Both the position numbers and the translations under genes were made by a program. This document shows positions 34,006 through 46,500 of a stretch of DNA of 64,000 nt, in pieces. The notes under the pieces were generated by a model. That model was not told the DNA's origin, made no database searches, and was given only the letters and a program-made list of their open reading frames with translations. Origin of the DNA: Arachis hypogaea (taxonomy: Eukaryota; Streptophyta; Magnoliopsida; Fabales; Fabaceae); NCBI RefSeq assembly GCF_003086295.3, contig NC_092051.1:23183940-23247939 (forward strand). Reading direction: 5' to 3'. Numbering within the stretch: position 1 is the first letter of the stretch; the number at the start of each line of letters is the position of its first letter.

Positions 34006-34401
34006 TTTTGGATTTTCTAGCTACTGATTTCAGAATATATATGGGATTTGGATTTTGGCTGATTTTTTGGGTTTTTTGTTATTTCTCTAAATGAATAGCT
34101 CTTAGCCAGACTGTATGGTTTATTTTAATTTTCTGGTAGTAAATACTTTAACAGAGTTTAAACTCGAAGGTCTTCTTGTTTTCGAATTGGTAGCTGTTTC
34201 AGTTTGTTTATCCTTATGTGGTCAACTGATACTGTGTTACATTGACAATGCCTTGTTTATAATCTACAACTACTATTATCAATTTACCTCTTCTATTCAT
34301 TCAGTTTGTATTCTATTTTTGTAAAATCTATCTATAAATAACACACCAATAAGCTAAACAGTTTCCATACATTCATTAACAGATGCTTTCAAACACAATT
34401 C

Positions 34402-34870
34402 TTACATTTTTACCATCACAACTAAAACAACAACTAACAGAGAAAAAAACAGCAATCCTAACATTTGTATAATATATTTCTGGGTCCTTAACTCAGCCTC
34501 CAAATTGCCAATCCTGAAAGCAAGACTGACACTCACTTCTTCATTGTTGTATGCCGCAGTGTCTTCTAAATTTTCTTTATCATCTTCTACAATGTCTGCA
34601 CATCGAGAGAACCCATACCATCTTCTTTCACTACTCTGTGAACACGAAATTTAATAGTTACTATCAAAATAGTCAACTACAAATCTTCAGGAAACACTCA
34701 CATTATAATTCGGACATCCAAAGAAGGGCTTATTTGGGTGGGTTTCCGTTCCAGACCATCGAAGCACAGGACGTTTTCCACAGCCACACCGCTCTGGTAC
34801 TTGCGTGCCTCTGCTCTGAGTTGGCCTCCTTGTGGTTGATCACATAGAACTTCCCTCTCCTTCATCTGCA
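34402..34870 (-). pseudogene. GRF-type zinc-finger protein with coiled coil and C-terminal membrane helix, near-intact
   Basis: Two minus-strand exons. Exon A (to 34702) reads TTRRPTQSRGTQVPERC, then GCGKRPVLRWSG and NKPFFGCPNYN. Exon B (34635-34402) reads SSERRWYGFSRCADIVEDD, a helical stretch (IGNLEAELRTQKYIIQML), then a hydrophobic helix GLLFFSLLVVVLVVMVKM and a stop at 34402-34404. The four zinc ligands C-x-C, C and C of the GRF finger are present. This resembles the small At4g04775-like proteins common in plants, whose function I do not know. An in-frame TGA lies directly after an ATG upstream of exon A, so the natural start seems to be lost, or lies elsewhere. Confidence 0.7.
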
Positions 34871-35004
34871 CATCCAACCATCATCCAACCAGCAGGGAAG
34901 AAATGCTGCGCTACTTCTGAGTTAGGGTTTAAAAAGGGATCAGGGACCAAATTGGGGTTTAAACTTTCATTTGCCACATCAACCAACTGTTAGACACTCC
35001 AGCG

Positions 35005-35177
35005 TGGCACTCATTCGCCACGTCACTCCCGCCGGCAAGGAATATGACTGAAAAATATGAGAGGGACCACGTTGATGCATTTTTTCCAATCTGGAGGACT
35101 TAATTAGTGCAATCGGAAAGTCAGGGACTAAATCGGTATATTTTGTGAATCTCAACGACCACTTTGGGGTTTAACTC
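35005..35177 (-). repeat. Right TIR of MULE
   Basis: Reverse complement of the left TIR, immediately followed by the target-site copy at 35178. Confidence 0.88.
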
Positions 35178-35267
35178 GAAACTGAGAATTATTAAATTAT
35201 TTAATTTAATAGATTATAATTTAAAAGATTTAAGTATTTCACGTCTGCTCAATCTTTCGCTTTCACG

Positions 35268-37610
35268 TCTACTGATAGAGTGGATTGGGAATTTCTTAAA
35301 CAAACACTTGTGAGTTTTGGCTTTCTTCCTCTGACAGTCAATCTGATTATGCGTTGTGTCACTGCTTTCTCACTGTCTATCCTCTGGAATGAGGATAGAT
35401 TAAATAGCTTCACTCCGAGCAGGGGTCTTAGGCAAGGAGATCATATATCATCGTATCTGTTTGTGTTGTGTATGGAGAGATTGTCCTGTTCTATTAATCA
35501 GCAAGTTGATAAGGACTTATGGAAGCCGGTTGCGATTTCTAGAGGGGATCCAAGAATTTTTCATTTGATGTTTGTCGATGATTTGCTTCTTTTCTGTAAG
35601 CCGAAAAACAGCAAGTTCAAACTGTAATGGTAGCTTTAGAAAATTTCTGTAGAGCCTCTGGGATGAAGGTTAATGTGGAGAAATCTAAAGCGCTATGCTC
35701 CAGGAATGTTTCAGCGACAAGAAAAGAGATTTTTACCGGAGTGTCCTCCATCAGATTCGTCCAGAACTTGGGCAAGTATTAAGGGGTGAACCTTAATCAC
35801 TCTAGGGTGACACGCACAACTTTCAACGATGTTTTGAATAAGATTCGGGGAAGGCTAGCCATCTAGAAATGGAGATTGCTTAATAAGACAGGAAGACTCT
35901 ATTTGCTCAACTCGGTAGTGACTGCGATTCTTACTTACCGCATGCAAGTATCTCTCTTTCCTAAAGGGGTAACTAATAAGATAGAATCCATGATGCGAAA
36001 CTTTCTATGGAAGGGTCAAACTGATGGTAGAGGCCTGAATCTAGTTAACTGGAAAGTGTTGGTCACCCCAAAGAAGTTTGGAGGTCTGGGAATTAGAGAC
36101 CCTTTTTGTGCTAATATTTCTCTTCTTGAAAAGCTAGTTTGGCAACTTTTTCACCATCCGGACAAGCTATAGGTTCAACTGTTGACAGAGAAATACCATT
36201 CTTCTAAGGATGATTGTTTCAGTCGGTCTCGAGGAAGTGGATCTTATGTTTGGAAGAGTATATATCGAGCTTGGGATATCCTGAAGGAAGGTTTTATTTG
36301 GTGCATTGGGGATTTGGAACAGAACTTTTGGTTTTCTAAATGGAGAAGAAAGAGGCGACTGTGTCAGGAGATGGATTATGTTCACATTTCTGATTTGGAT
36401 ATCAGGATCTTGGGTCATCTGGACAGTGGAACCTTGAGAATATCTATTCTCTTCTGAATCAGTCTCTGCAGAGCAACATTAACTCTTACAACCCGGATGT
36501 TCAAGCTGTTTAGAGGTCGGTTGGTGTTGGATTGGTGCGGCTTCAAAGGTTTATGATGCTCGTAGTGGTTATTTGTGGCTCAGTAAGAAGATGTTTAGTT
36601 GGGAGGATAGGGGTAATTGGCTTTGGCTTTGGCGTCAACATGTTCCGAAAAAGTACAATTTTTTGGCCTGGCTATGTCTTCGAGAGGCTCTTCCTACTGC
36701 TGCATTTCGTTTTATGAGGGGCATTTCGCACATGGATAGCTATCCACGATGTTTCTCAGGTCAGGAATCGGTTTTACATTGTATTCGGGATTGTCCAAAA
36801 GCCCAACTAATTTGGCAAGCTTTAGGAATCTCCGATCAACCAGTGAATTTGATGAGTTGGTTCTTACATAACAACAAACAGCGCCCCTTTAGATTCTTTT
36901 CTGGTCTCTGGTGGATTTGGCGTTCGAGGAATAACGAGATCTTTCATCCTCACGAGCATTGGACCATTAACAAGGTAATTGGTATGGCTTTATCCTTGGA
37001 AAAGGAGTTCCGAAATATTTTTGAGTTGCAACGATTGTCTATCCCCTCCACCATTAGTGGCTCTTGGATTCCCCCCTCAGTGGGTACCTTTAAGATTAAT
37101 GTGATGCTAGCTATCCTGACAATGGTTCTCGATTTGGTTTTGCTTGTGTTAGCAGAGATTGGAAGGGAAGGTGGCAACGAGGCTGTCTGGGAACAATTGA
37201 GAGTCGTAGCATTTTGCAAGGAGAGTTGTTTGCTATTTGGAGAGGCTTTCTTTTAGAATGGGACTCGGGACAAAGAGACATTATATGTGAGATAGACTGT
37301 GTGGAGGCTTTTACTATTGTCAATAATTTACAGGATTGCTTTGGGTTTATTGATCCTTTGGTATTAAAAATCCGACATATCATATCTTAGAAATGGCGTG
37401 CTGATCTTCGGTTGATATTAAGAGATGCAAATACAGTAGCAGACATCATGACAAAGACTGCAATGAGGACCCTTTCTCCCCAAGTGGAGCTTCCGTTGCC
37501 TTGGAAGGAGTTTGAAAGTAGTATTCAGCGGGACTGTCTTTCTTAAGCAGTTTCTTGTTTATTTTTTCTTTCTTAGTTGTTGTTTATTTTCTTTTAAGTC
37601 ACCAAAAATC
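35268..37610 (+). mobile_element. LINE (L1-type) retrotransposon, 5'-truncated and decayed
   Basis: Starts inside the reverse transcriptase (STDRVDWEFLKQTL at about 35268), continues with PSRGLRQGDHISSYLFVLCM and MFVDDLLLFCK (catalytic DD pair), then the thumb region, then LNSVVTAILTYRMQ and FLWKGQTDGR (LINE RT C-terminus). From 36573 the zinc-binding zf-RVT-like region follows (FLAWLCLREALPTAAF, ESVLHCIRDCPKAQLIW), and then an RNase H-like remnant (SVGTFKINV) around 37080-37500. Several stops and frame changes. EN and ORF1 are missing. The 3' end near 37550-37610 is T-rich. No clear poly-A tail or target duplication was found. Confidence 0.85.
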
Positions 37611-39866
37611 CTTCATTTTTTATTAATTCAAAATCTATATATTTTGTATATTTAAACATATTAATTTATATATTTCTTAAATAAATAATTAGTTATTAAA
37701 ATGCTAATAAGTTATAGCTCAAATGACATAATTTCTCATTACTCATCTAAGAGATTGCGTGTTCAAGTCTTCTTATCTTTGATAAAAAAAAATTATTAAA
37801 ATAAATTAATAAATAGTATACATTTAGCATTTTAATTAGTAAATCAAATTAATGTTAGTCGCTCATTCAATTTACATGCACGTGAATAAATAATAAATCG
37901 AAGAGTCTTCATTCGATTTAATAAAAATAACCTTAAATCGAAATAGTTCAATTTGATTTATGCCTAAAATTTATTTTTCTAATAAATTAACATAGTTTAA
38001 TTTGATTTACTATTATAGTTTATAAATCGAATTAAACTAATTCGATTTATATAATTATATACATGGGTAATTCATATTACATTTTTTACTTTGGATAATT
38101 CTCGTAAAATTTGATAGGTATTAGTTTATTAAAGTGAATTATCCTATATATATATATATATATGATTGTTACCTTTATTTTATCATTCTGTGTACTTTAG
38201 ACCAGTGAAATCCTAAGAGGCCCACAACATTCAAAATGTGTGTTTACGGATACGAACTTATTATTATAAACAAGATAAGATTAGAGACTCCACTACTCAT
38301 TCTTCATGTGTTTACCTCCTTTTTAACTTTTATATTTACAAAATGTATAAATAGATATGAATCTTTAGTATGAAAAATATTTTTGTAATAGAACAACCAA
38401 TATTTTAGGATAAAATGAAGTTACTAATTTCTATTTAGGTTTTTTTTTACCTCTTATGAATAATACTAGACAAAAATTAGTTTAACCGAAAAAAAAAATT
38501 GAAATGTGCCATTTACTGCAAAACAAATGCACATGCATGGATCTTACTTTGGCCCAGAAAAGATGATGTTACATATTATTTTTCTAAAAAAGTTGTCAAT
38601 CTAGCAGAAAATAATAAAATATACTTCTTCTTATAGCAGGGCAGAATCTCAGACCGAGTAATGGAAAAATCAAATGGTGGGTTGAGTCCTCGCGATGCCA
38701 GACTGCCAATGTGAAACGAAGTCCACGTTGGTGGACCAATAATAGATACATGCAATTTGAAGCTTTTATTTTTTTATTTTTTCTTTCAATTGATATTGTA
38801 AGATATATTTTTTACTATGTATTTTTTTAAATAAGAAAAAAATACATATAAAAAAAGATATTATACGATAAAAAATTATATTTAATAACAGTTAATTAAA
38901 AAAAATTAAAAGTGTTCATTCTCATAATTTCTTAAAAGATAAATACTTTACACTTATATCTTTTTTTTCTCACTTTTTTTTAAAGAAAATCTTAGTTTAC
39001 AAGTCCCAAACAATTAGGTAAGAAAAAATATAAGACTATAAGAGGAGGATTATTTTCCTTAGTCATGGAAAGGTATTTACAAATTTAATTAATTAATATT
39101 AATAATATTATTTATATTATTATTAATATTAATAAATGATTACTAACTATTTAATATTATTTGGCTAAAAATATAAGATATGGATATAGATACAAATTAT
39201 TTTTAGATTCAATCCGTATATTTGCGGTATTTATTCAAATTCGATTTGAAAATTACGAATATGAATTTGATTCGTAAGGTTATTAGATCGGATCCAATCC
39301 ACACACTAATAGGATTGGATTGCGGATTTTGTGTAAATATCCGCATATCCGATCCGCGTATGCGCAAAAAAATAAAAATAAATAAATAAATATTCTTTTT
39401 ATATTTTATTTCAACTAATAATTATCATATACATTGTATTATTTTAATTTATTATTTAAAAAAAGTATGTTTAATATTACTTTAAGAGTAAACATATTTA
39501 AAAGAATAGAAAAAATAAATTTTATTGATATTTATTAATAAAAACAAGTTTTTAAAAATATTTTAAAAATTATAATTGCTACGTGCAATTTGTATAAATA
39601 AGTTCTTATCCACTATTTTAAAAATAGAAGTACTAAATGTACATTTTACTTAACTATTAAGAGATTTTCTTTGTTTAAGAGAGTTGAGAATTTATTACTA
39701 TTGCTAATTAAGAAATTCTTAGGTTTCATTGTATCCTGCGAGAGTATTGCCATCAACCCTATAGCAACTAAGTGTGGGTACAAATATCTCTCTAAAGAAA
39801 GCGATTTAATCATGCCTTGAAACAATCTTCATATACCCAACAATTTTAGAGAGATATTACTTGAAG
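37611..39866. other. AT-rich spacer with repeat remnants
   Basis: No host gene. From 37890 to 38060 there are several direct and inverted copies of AAATCGAA(T/A). From 39180 to 39365 there is a stretch with GGATC/CCGCATATCCGATCCGCG words typical of MITE-like repeats. A (TA)n run lies at about 38148-38163. From about 39720 a leader-like sequence of a copia element begins. Confidence 0.5.
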
Positions 39867-39966
39867 ATGGCACAAGATCAAAACACCACGTTCAAGGTCA
39901 TGAATCAAGAGTTTATCAAGTTAGATCGCTTTGACGGAATGAATTTCAACCGTTGAAAGGACAAGA
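39867..39966 (+). pseudogene. 5' end of a copia-type gag, cut by insertion
   Basis: ATG 39867 opens MAQDQNTTFKVMNQ then EFIKLDRFDGMNFNR. This is the well-known start of Ty1-copia Gag in plants (LDRFDGTNFxRW). A stop stands in place of the conserved tryptophan. The frame is then interrupted at 39966 by the LTR of the Ty3-gypsy element. The rest of this copia should lie beyond the right edge of the window. Confidence 0.75.
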
Positions 39967-42900
39967 TGTAAACCCCGCTAAAATTAGTAAATAATTAGTC
40001 AATAAATCGAATTTTAATTAGAAAAATTAAAAATATAAATCTAATACTAAAATAGGATAGAACTCTTCAAAATGAGAATTTTGACACTAATTTCAAAAAA
40101 TTTGGCCCAAGATTGGACCGAACGGACTGACCAGTTGAACCGGACCCAACACTTAAATGAGTTTAGCTCATCACTTCCCTTCCATTCTTCATTTCGTTCC
40201 AGCAGCTATGGGAGGAGGAAGGTGAAGGCCAAAAACCTAACTTCCACTTTCATCCACCATAACTTCTTCATCCGAACTCTGATCGCCGCACTGTTTGTAG
40301 CTACGCGTCCAGCGTGTCGAGCTTTACAATTCTATTAGAACAATTTCTTTGGTAAGTTACTCTAACACTCCAGCCTCTCCTTTCCCACAATTTTCGAAAA
40401 TTTTGTAGTGGTGTTGAATTTCTTTACTTTTTGATGTATTAGGATCCAATTAGCTTGAGGAAAGCGTTCACTCTTACTTATACAAAGCTTCGGTAAGATG
40501 AGGAAACTATAAATCTATCTAATTTCTGAATTTGTACAATAGATATTGAGTTTGGGTATATATGTGTTGTATATTTGTATTAGGTGGTGTGTATGTAATT
40601 GGAACTTGAAATTGTGGACATTGGAGGCTTTGTATTGGTGTCAATTCTTGGTGATTTTGTGAATTGTGGAGTTGTTTGTGTATGACTTAAGTGTTGCCTT
40701 GGACCAAACACGAAAATTAGCCAAGGTATGATTTAGGTTTCGTGTATTTAATATATAATGCTCTGTGAAAACTTAGGCTAGACGACCCTAGGATAAGTTG
40801 AAATGTGTAAATATGTTAATGTTTAGTAACTTTGATGGAATTATTAAATGATATTGAGAATGAGTAGTGATTGATGATTTTGTTGAAAGTGTGGTGTTGG
40901 TGTTTAATGATGAATTCAATTGAGTTTGATGGAAGTTAAATTAGTATACTTGATATAAATTAGCAATTCTTAATGTAAATATTGAGCCATTCATGACAGT
41001 GGGGTAAAGTATTTATTGTTGGTGATTGTTGAATGAAAGGGTTATATGTATATGTTAGTATGTGTGATATGGGAACTATATATATAAACCCTTTCATTCA
41101 ACAATCACTATATATATATATATATATATGTTGAATGAAAGGGTTAAATATATATGTTAATATGTGTGACATGGGAACTATATATATAATTGAGTATAAT
41201 TTTCATTGATTTGGGTTGAGGATTTGTGAAGATGTATGTGTATATGCAGGGAGTTATTAAATAATTGAGTGTATCGGGTTTGGTGTGTTGTAAAATGAAT
41301 GGGAGGTGTGGAGTTGAGTTTTGGTAATGCTTGGTTGTGAAATGTTTAGGTATGAAATGAGGTTTTGGTAAAAATAGGGGTTTGGTGATCTTTGGAAAAA
41401 AAATTGATTTTTGATGAACTTCGGTAATCCATAACTCGAATATCAAATTTTGGATGAAGATAAGATTCATTTCAAATCAAAGAGGGTTTTATAAGCTTGA
41501 GAACAGTATAAATTTTGTGGAAAATCGAATTCTGTAGAGGAAGTTATGAACGCTGGAAATTTTGTGCAAAAAACTGAATTTTTTTTTAAGTATAGCAGAA
41601 TTAGGATTTCTGGTGTGTGCATATGCACACTGATATGCGTACGCACCCAATAGTAGCAACAATTTCATTTGTGCGTACGAATGCCATAGTGCGCACGCAC
41701 ACACAAGGGTATGCATACGGCTGGTAGCACTCGCACATGTGAGGCGCATGCACACTAAATAGTTCCTGGCCGGTGTGTGCATGCACACATTAGTGCGCAC
41801 GCACACACTCTGCTTTTCACAAATTATGCGCACACACACTTATGCGTGTCCGCGCACACTCTGATTTTTTGCACCTGTATTTTGTGAATTAAGTATGATT
41901 TTGAACCTTTAAACCTCTATTTTTATCCTTTTAACCCTAGATCTTATTAGTAAGCTTAGTAACTAGTTGAAGTTAGGAAATTGAGGTAACTTGGGGATGA
42001 AGAAAAGGGTAAACATGGTGAATTATAAGAGAATGATGTGAAAGCTAAATGAATACATGTTGCTATGGCTAAGATGAATGATTATATGATGAATGTGAAT
42101 GGTTTGAATATTATGCGGCTTATGAATTTAATGATAACTGAGATACAAGTTTCCTTGGGTAACAGAACCGTGGCTTGCCACCGCGTGTTCCAGGTTGAAA
42201 CTCGATACTCTGTTGACCCTACGTCATAAGGGTGACCGGGCACGTATAAATTCCCAGGAATGGATATCCCCAATTGAGTGAGATATAAACGAATGAATGA
42301 ATATATGAATTACGAATGAATGAGAAAATCTATGCATAGACTCATTGGGATGCGTGACGAGGGACAGTCTAAGGGTTTCAGACTTGTCGGGTTGGTTGGA
42401 TTACCGACAGATGAGCCTCATCAGGCATAGGACAGGCATACATCATGTGCATTCTGTTTGTCTTGTCTACTATGCGTTACTTGGGATTGCCTAACTGAAC
42501 ATATACTCTGCTAACTACAGTATTTGCTACCTGCAGTACATATTTTCTACTTGTACTTGAAATTATTTGGTTGTCTGTCTTTGCTAAATCATTGGTGATG
42601 GAGGAGCGGAGGAAAGATGGACCGGGTTGGTGATAACGTTAGGTTTAAGTAAGTAAGTTTAGAATTCCTTAGAATACCTACCCTTGTTATGACTTCTGCT
42701 TAGAATTTAAGTTTTATGACTGAGTGTTGGCGTTCTAAGATTGCCTCTGGCATTCCCAGAACCTTATATATTATATGCGTGGCACCTTTACCATGATGAG
42801 AACCTCCGGTTCTCACCCCATACCGTGTTGTTGTTTTCAGATGCAGGTCGAGAGGCTCCTCGCTAGGCGTCTGGATTCTTGAAGCGGAGCGGTCCCTGGG

Positions 42901-43352
42901 TTCTTTTGATTATCAGTTTATGTACATATATGCTTACCTTTCTCTTCAAGAAACTTGTTTATTTTGTCCCTTTTAGAGGTTTAAGGAGAGTTAAGGCTTT
43001 ATTTCTGTATTTTGGGTATTTTGGGATACTTGTATATGTATGTAAATATTCTCCGGCCAGCCTTGGCTTTGCAGGCTGAGTCAGGAGCTAGTTATGCTGT
43101 ATTCTTGGCTATCTATCCACTCTTTCACTTATTCATATCTATGATATTTAGGTTTCTTAGTACGCAAGTAATTCTGTTTCTTGAGCATTGCGCTTTTTAT
43201 TTTGCGATTTTGCTTTACCTATTTTTCAAGGCTCCTAGTATATTAAATTTTTCCGCTATTATACGTATGTATTTTATGATTAGTGGTCCGTAACACCACA
43301 CTACCTCTGTTCTACGGCTTAAGCGTAAAGCTCTGTGTAGTAGGGTGTTACA
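39967..43352 (+). repeat. 5' LTR of Tekay-like element
   Basis: TG...CA boundaries. It is placed by the copia gag break on the left and the PBS at 43356 on the right. It holds a small inverted repeat (41022-41043 / 41087-41108) and a purine-pyrimidine alternating, GTGCGC-rich cluster (41610-41860). It is unusually long, so internal small insertions are possible, but none could be delimited. Confidence 0.7.
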
Positions 43353-43355
43353 TTA

Positions 43356-43367
43356 TGGTATCAGAGC
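43356..43367 (+). other. Primer binding site (tRNA-Met type)
   Basis: TGGTATCAGAGC, the standard initiator-Met tRNA PBS of plant LTR elements, 3 bp after the LTR end. Confidence 0.9.
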
Positions 43368-43584
43368 TGTTCGTTCCTATAGAGCCTGAGGACGAACTGA
43401 CTATGCTCCTGTGCATTTTCTTTGTATGTGTCTATGTGCTATTAGGATATCTAACTGATATATGTGGCATAAATGTTCATGAGCATGCATTTGGGACTTA
43501 AAGCACTAGACTTGCAATATTGAGACTGATCAACTTGATATCACTTGTTTGGTGTGTATATGGACTAGATGTCGACTTGCGAAC

Positions 43585-46500
43585 ATGGACGCGGGTGGCA
43601 GAGGAAAAATGTCGATAAAGATTTTTTACAAAAATTATCGCGTTGCAAGTATAGTCTAAACCGACAGTTAAACCTCAATCAAAATTTAATTTGTTTGTCA
43701 CTAAAGTAAACCCAATTAAAATAAACCGAAGTATTTAAACCTCAGGTTGTTTCTCAAGAAATTGCAGGGAAGTATTTTTACTATTGGTTATGGAAAAGTA
43801 TCTTTTTGGGTTTTGTAATAAGAGACAAGTAATATAAATAACAAGAAAATAAAATAACAACTAAGAAAAGTCCTAACAAGGATTGAGAATTGGAATTCCT
43901 ATCCTCATTATCATCATCAATTGTGATGGTAATTGCCTTTTGCTATCACTTAGTCAACCTCTAGCAATGAAGAAAAGTCAAGTGAGCAAAAATTAACTTA
44001 AGTTCACAAGTCCTAATCAAAGACTAGATTTAGTGAAGCCTAAGCTAACTAGCAAGTCTCAATCACCAATCAACAAAAGAATTCTAATAACTCAAGAGTC
44101 TCTAATTGATCAATCCAAGTTAAGAACATGAAAATCTAATTTAAAATCCAACCAATCATTTTATCAAACACTTGGTAGGCACAAAATAAAAGTATAGAAA
44201 AGTAACAAGGAATATTAAATCTAAACAACCAATTGCAAGCATCAATAATAACAAATGATGAAAGAAGCAATAAACATGAAATACCTCAAATTGCATTAAA
44301 TAGGAAATTAAATCTAACATGAATAGTTCATAAATTAAATTGGAAAAATAAATAAACCAACAAGAGAAATAGATAAACTAAAGTGCTAGAACAAATAAGA
44401 GTAGAAGAAAACTAAATTAAAGTAAAGTAGAAATCTGTATTGGAGAAGAAATAAAACTAAGAATCTTAAAACCTAGAGAGAGGAGATAGCCTCTCTCTCT
44501 CTCTAGAAAACTACATCTAAAACCTAACTAATGTGTGAATAAAAAGTGTGAATGATTGATTTCCCCCTTCTAGCTCCACTCTGCAGCCTCTAATCTGGAT
44601 TTTTGGGCCTAAAACTGGGTAAAAAAGGAGCCCAAAAATCGCCCCCAACGTTTTCTGCAAATTGTAGCACATGAGGCTCTGTCACGCGTACGCGTCGCTT
44701 GAAGTATGACGCGATCACGCGCACGCGTCGTCCACGCGTGCGCGTCAGCATCAGCTTCTCAAATCTTCATTTTCTTGTGTTCCTTCCACTTTTGCATGCT
44801 TCCTTTCCATCCTATAAGCCATTCCTGTCCTATAAACTCTGAGAACACTTAACACACATATCACGTCATCGAATGGTAATAAAGGAGTATTAAAAATTAG
44901 TAATTTAAGGCTAAAGAAGCATGTTTTCAATCATAGCACAAAATTAGGAAGGAAAATGTAAAACATGCGAATTAAATGAATAAGTGTGAGAATAATGGAT
45001 AAAATCTGCTCAATTCAAGACAAAATAAACCGTAAAATAGCGGTTTATCAGTGGGCGAGGTAGAGGCAGAATAGGAAATGCTATGCCTGAAGCGACAGGG
45101 AATAATCCTAACCCTGTAGACTTTATGGCTGCCCTGGGAAACATGGCTGCGGCTATGCAGGCGACAGCCGAAGCCCTGGAAAACCAAATGAACAATGAGA
45201 ATAATGGCAATAACGGCGATGAGGATTCTATGACGCTTTTCTCCTTTCTGAAGGTTCATCCTCCGACCTTCAGAGGAACCTCAAACCCTACCGATGCGGA
45301 CAACTGGATTCAAGCTATAGAGCGAGCATTACAATCTCAATAGGTTTCTGAAGAGCAGTGGGTTAAGTTTCGAACTTATCAGTTGCAAGGTGAGGTTCAG
45401 CATTGGTGGCAGGGCACGCGGCGTATTCTGCAGCCTGATGGGGTTGTAATTTCTTGGGAGTTGTTCTGAATAGAGTTCTATAAGAAGTACTTTCTCAGTT
45501 CAGTCAGAAATGCTAAGGAACTTGAACTGCTTCAGCTAAAACAAGGTCAGATGACTGTTACTGAGTACACTAGTAGGATTGAGGAATTGTGTCATTTTTC
45601 ACGGATTTTTCAAGGAGCTCCTGAGGATTTTGCTGAGTGGAAATATATCAAGTATGAGGGAGGCCTTCAGAGCGATATTCTGAGTTTTGTTGCACCTATG
45701 GAGATCAGGGTGTTCTCTGAACTCGTGAACAAGAGTAGGATGGCTGAGGAGTGTGTGAGAAAGGCTACAACAGAGAAGAGAAGTATGAGAATGCCTTTCC
45801 AGAGGACTCCAGGGAGGAATTTTGCACCAAGGGGCAGACAATTCAAGCATGGTGGCTTTGTCCCTTAGAATAATCAGGGTCTGGGTAACTTCAGAAGGCC
45901 AAATGCTAATACTAATCAAGGAAGAAGGTATGGGAAGAAGCCATAGTAGGATTTGAGCTGTCACAGATGTGGGAAGTATCATCCAGGAGTTCCGTGCAGG
46001 TTTGGGACGGGAGTATGTTATTTCTGTGGACAGCCCGGACACTTGGCCAATAACTGCCCAGAGAAGAAGAAGTATGAGACTGGTAGAGTGCAGCAGCCAG
46101 GAAGAGTGTATACTACTTCCGCAGCAGGTGTTGAGGGGTCAAAGACACTGATTAGAGGTAACTGTGAGATGGCCGGTAAAATTTTAAATGCCTTATCTGA
46201 TTCTGGAGCAACACATTTGTTTATTGCATTTGAGAAGGCTGATGAATTAGGATTGAAGATAGTGGTCTTGGGTTATGATTTAAAGGTGTATAATGCTACC
46301 CATGAGGCTATGGTAACTAGGTTAGAATGTCCACAAGTTCCACTTTGAATACAACAACGTGAATTCGTGCATGATTTGATTTGTCTACCGATGACTTGTC
46401 TTGATCTCATTCTGGGGTTGGACTGGTTATCCAAGAACCATGTTCTGCTCGACTGTTCTGACAAATTAGTGTGCTTTATGCCGGAAGACACAGAAGGGCC

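Larger units (their letters stand above)
32669..35177. mobile_element. MULE with transposase C-terminus and an opposite-strand GRF zinc-finger gene
   Basis: A 2509-bp element with TIRs of about 170 bp (32669-32838 and 35005-35177), starting GAG(A/T)TAAACCCCAAAGTG and containing GACGTGGCGAATGAGTGCCA in both arms. A 9-bp duplication GAAATTGAG / GAAACTGAG (one change) lies at 32660-32668 and 35178-35186. The left half carries the C-terminal third of a MuDR-type transposase (plus strand), and the right half a small GRF zinc-finger gene (minus strand). The two are convergent. The catalytic DDE part of the transposase is absent, so the element is a deletion derivative. Confidence 0.88.

Noticed and set aside
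41489..41839. 116-codon minus-strand frame rich in C, H, V and T
   Set aside because: It is translated from the alternating GTGCGC repeat cluster in an LTR and is not a gene.
43356..43367. tRNA-like sequence TGGTATCAGAGC (also at 48589)
   Set aside because: It is a 12-nt primer binding site complementary to a tRNA end, not a tRNA gene. I saw no cloverleaf in the window.
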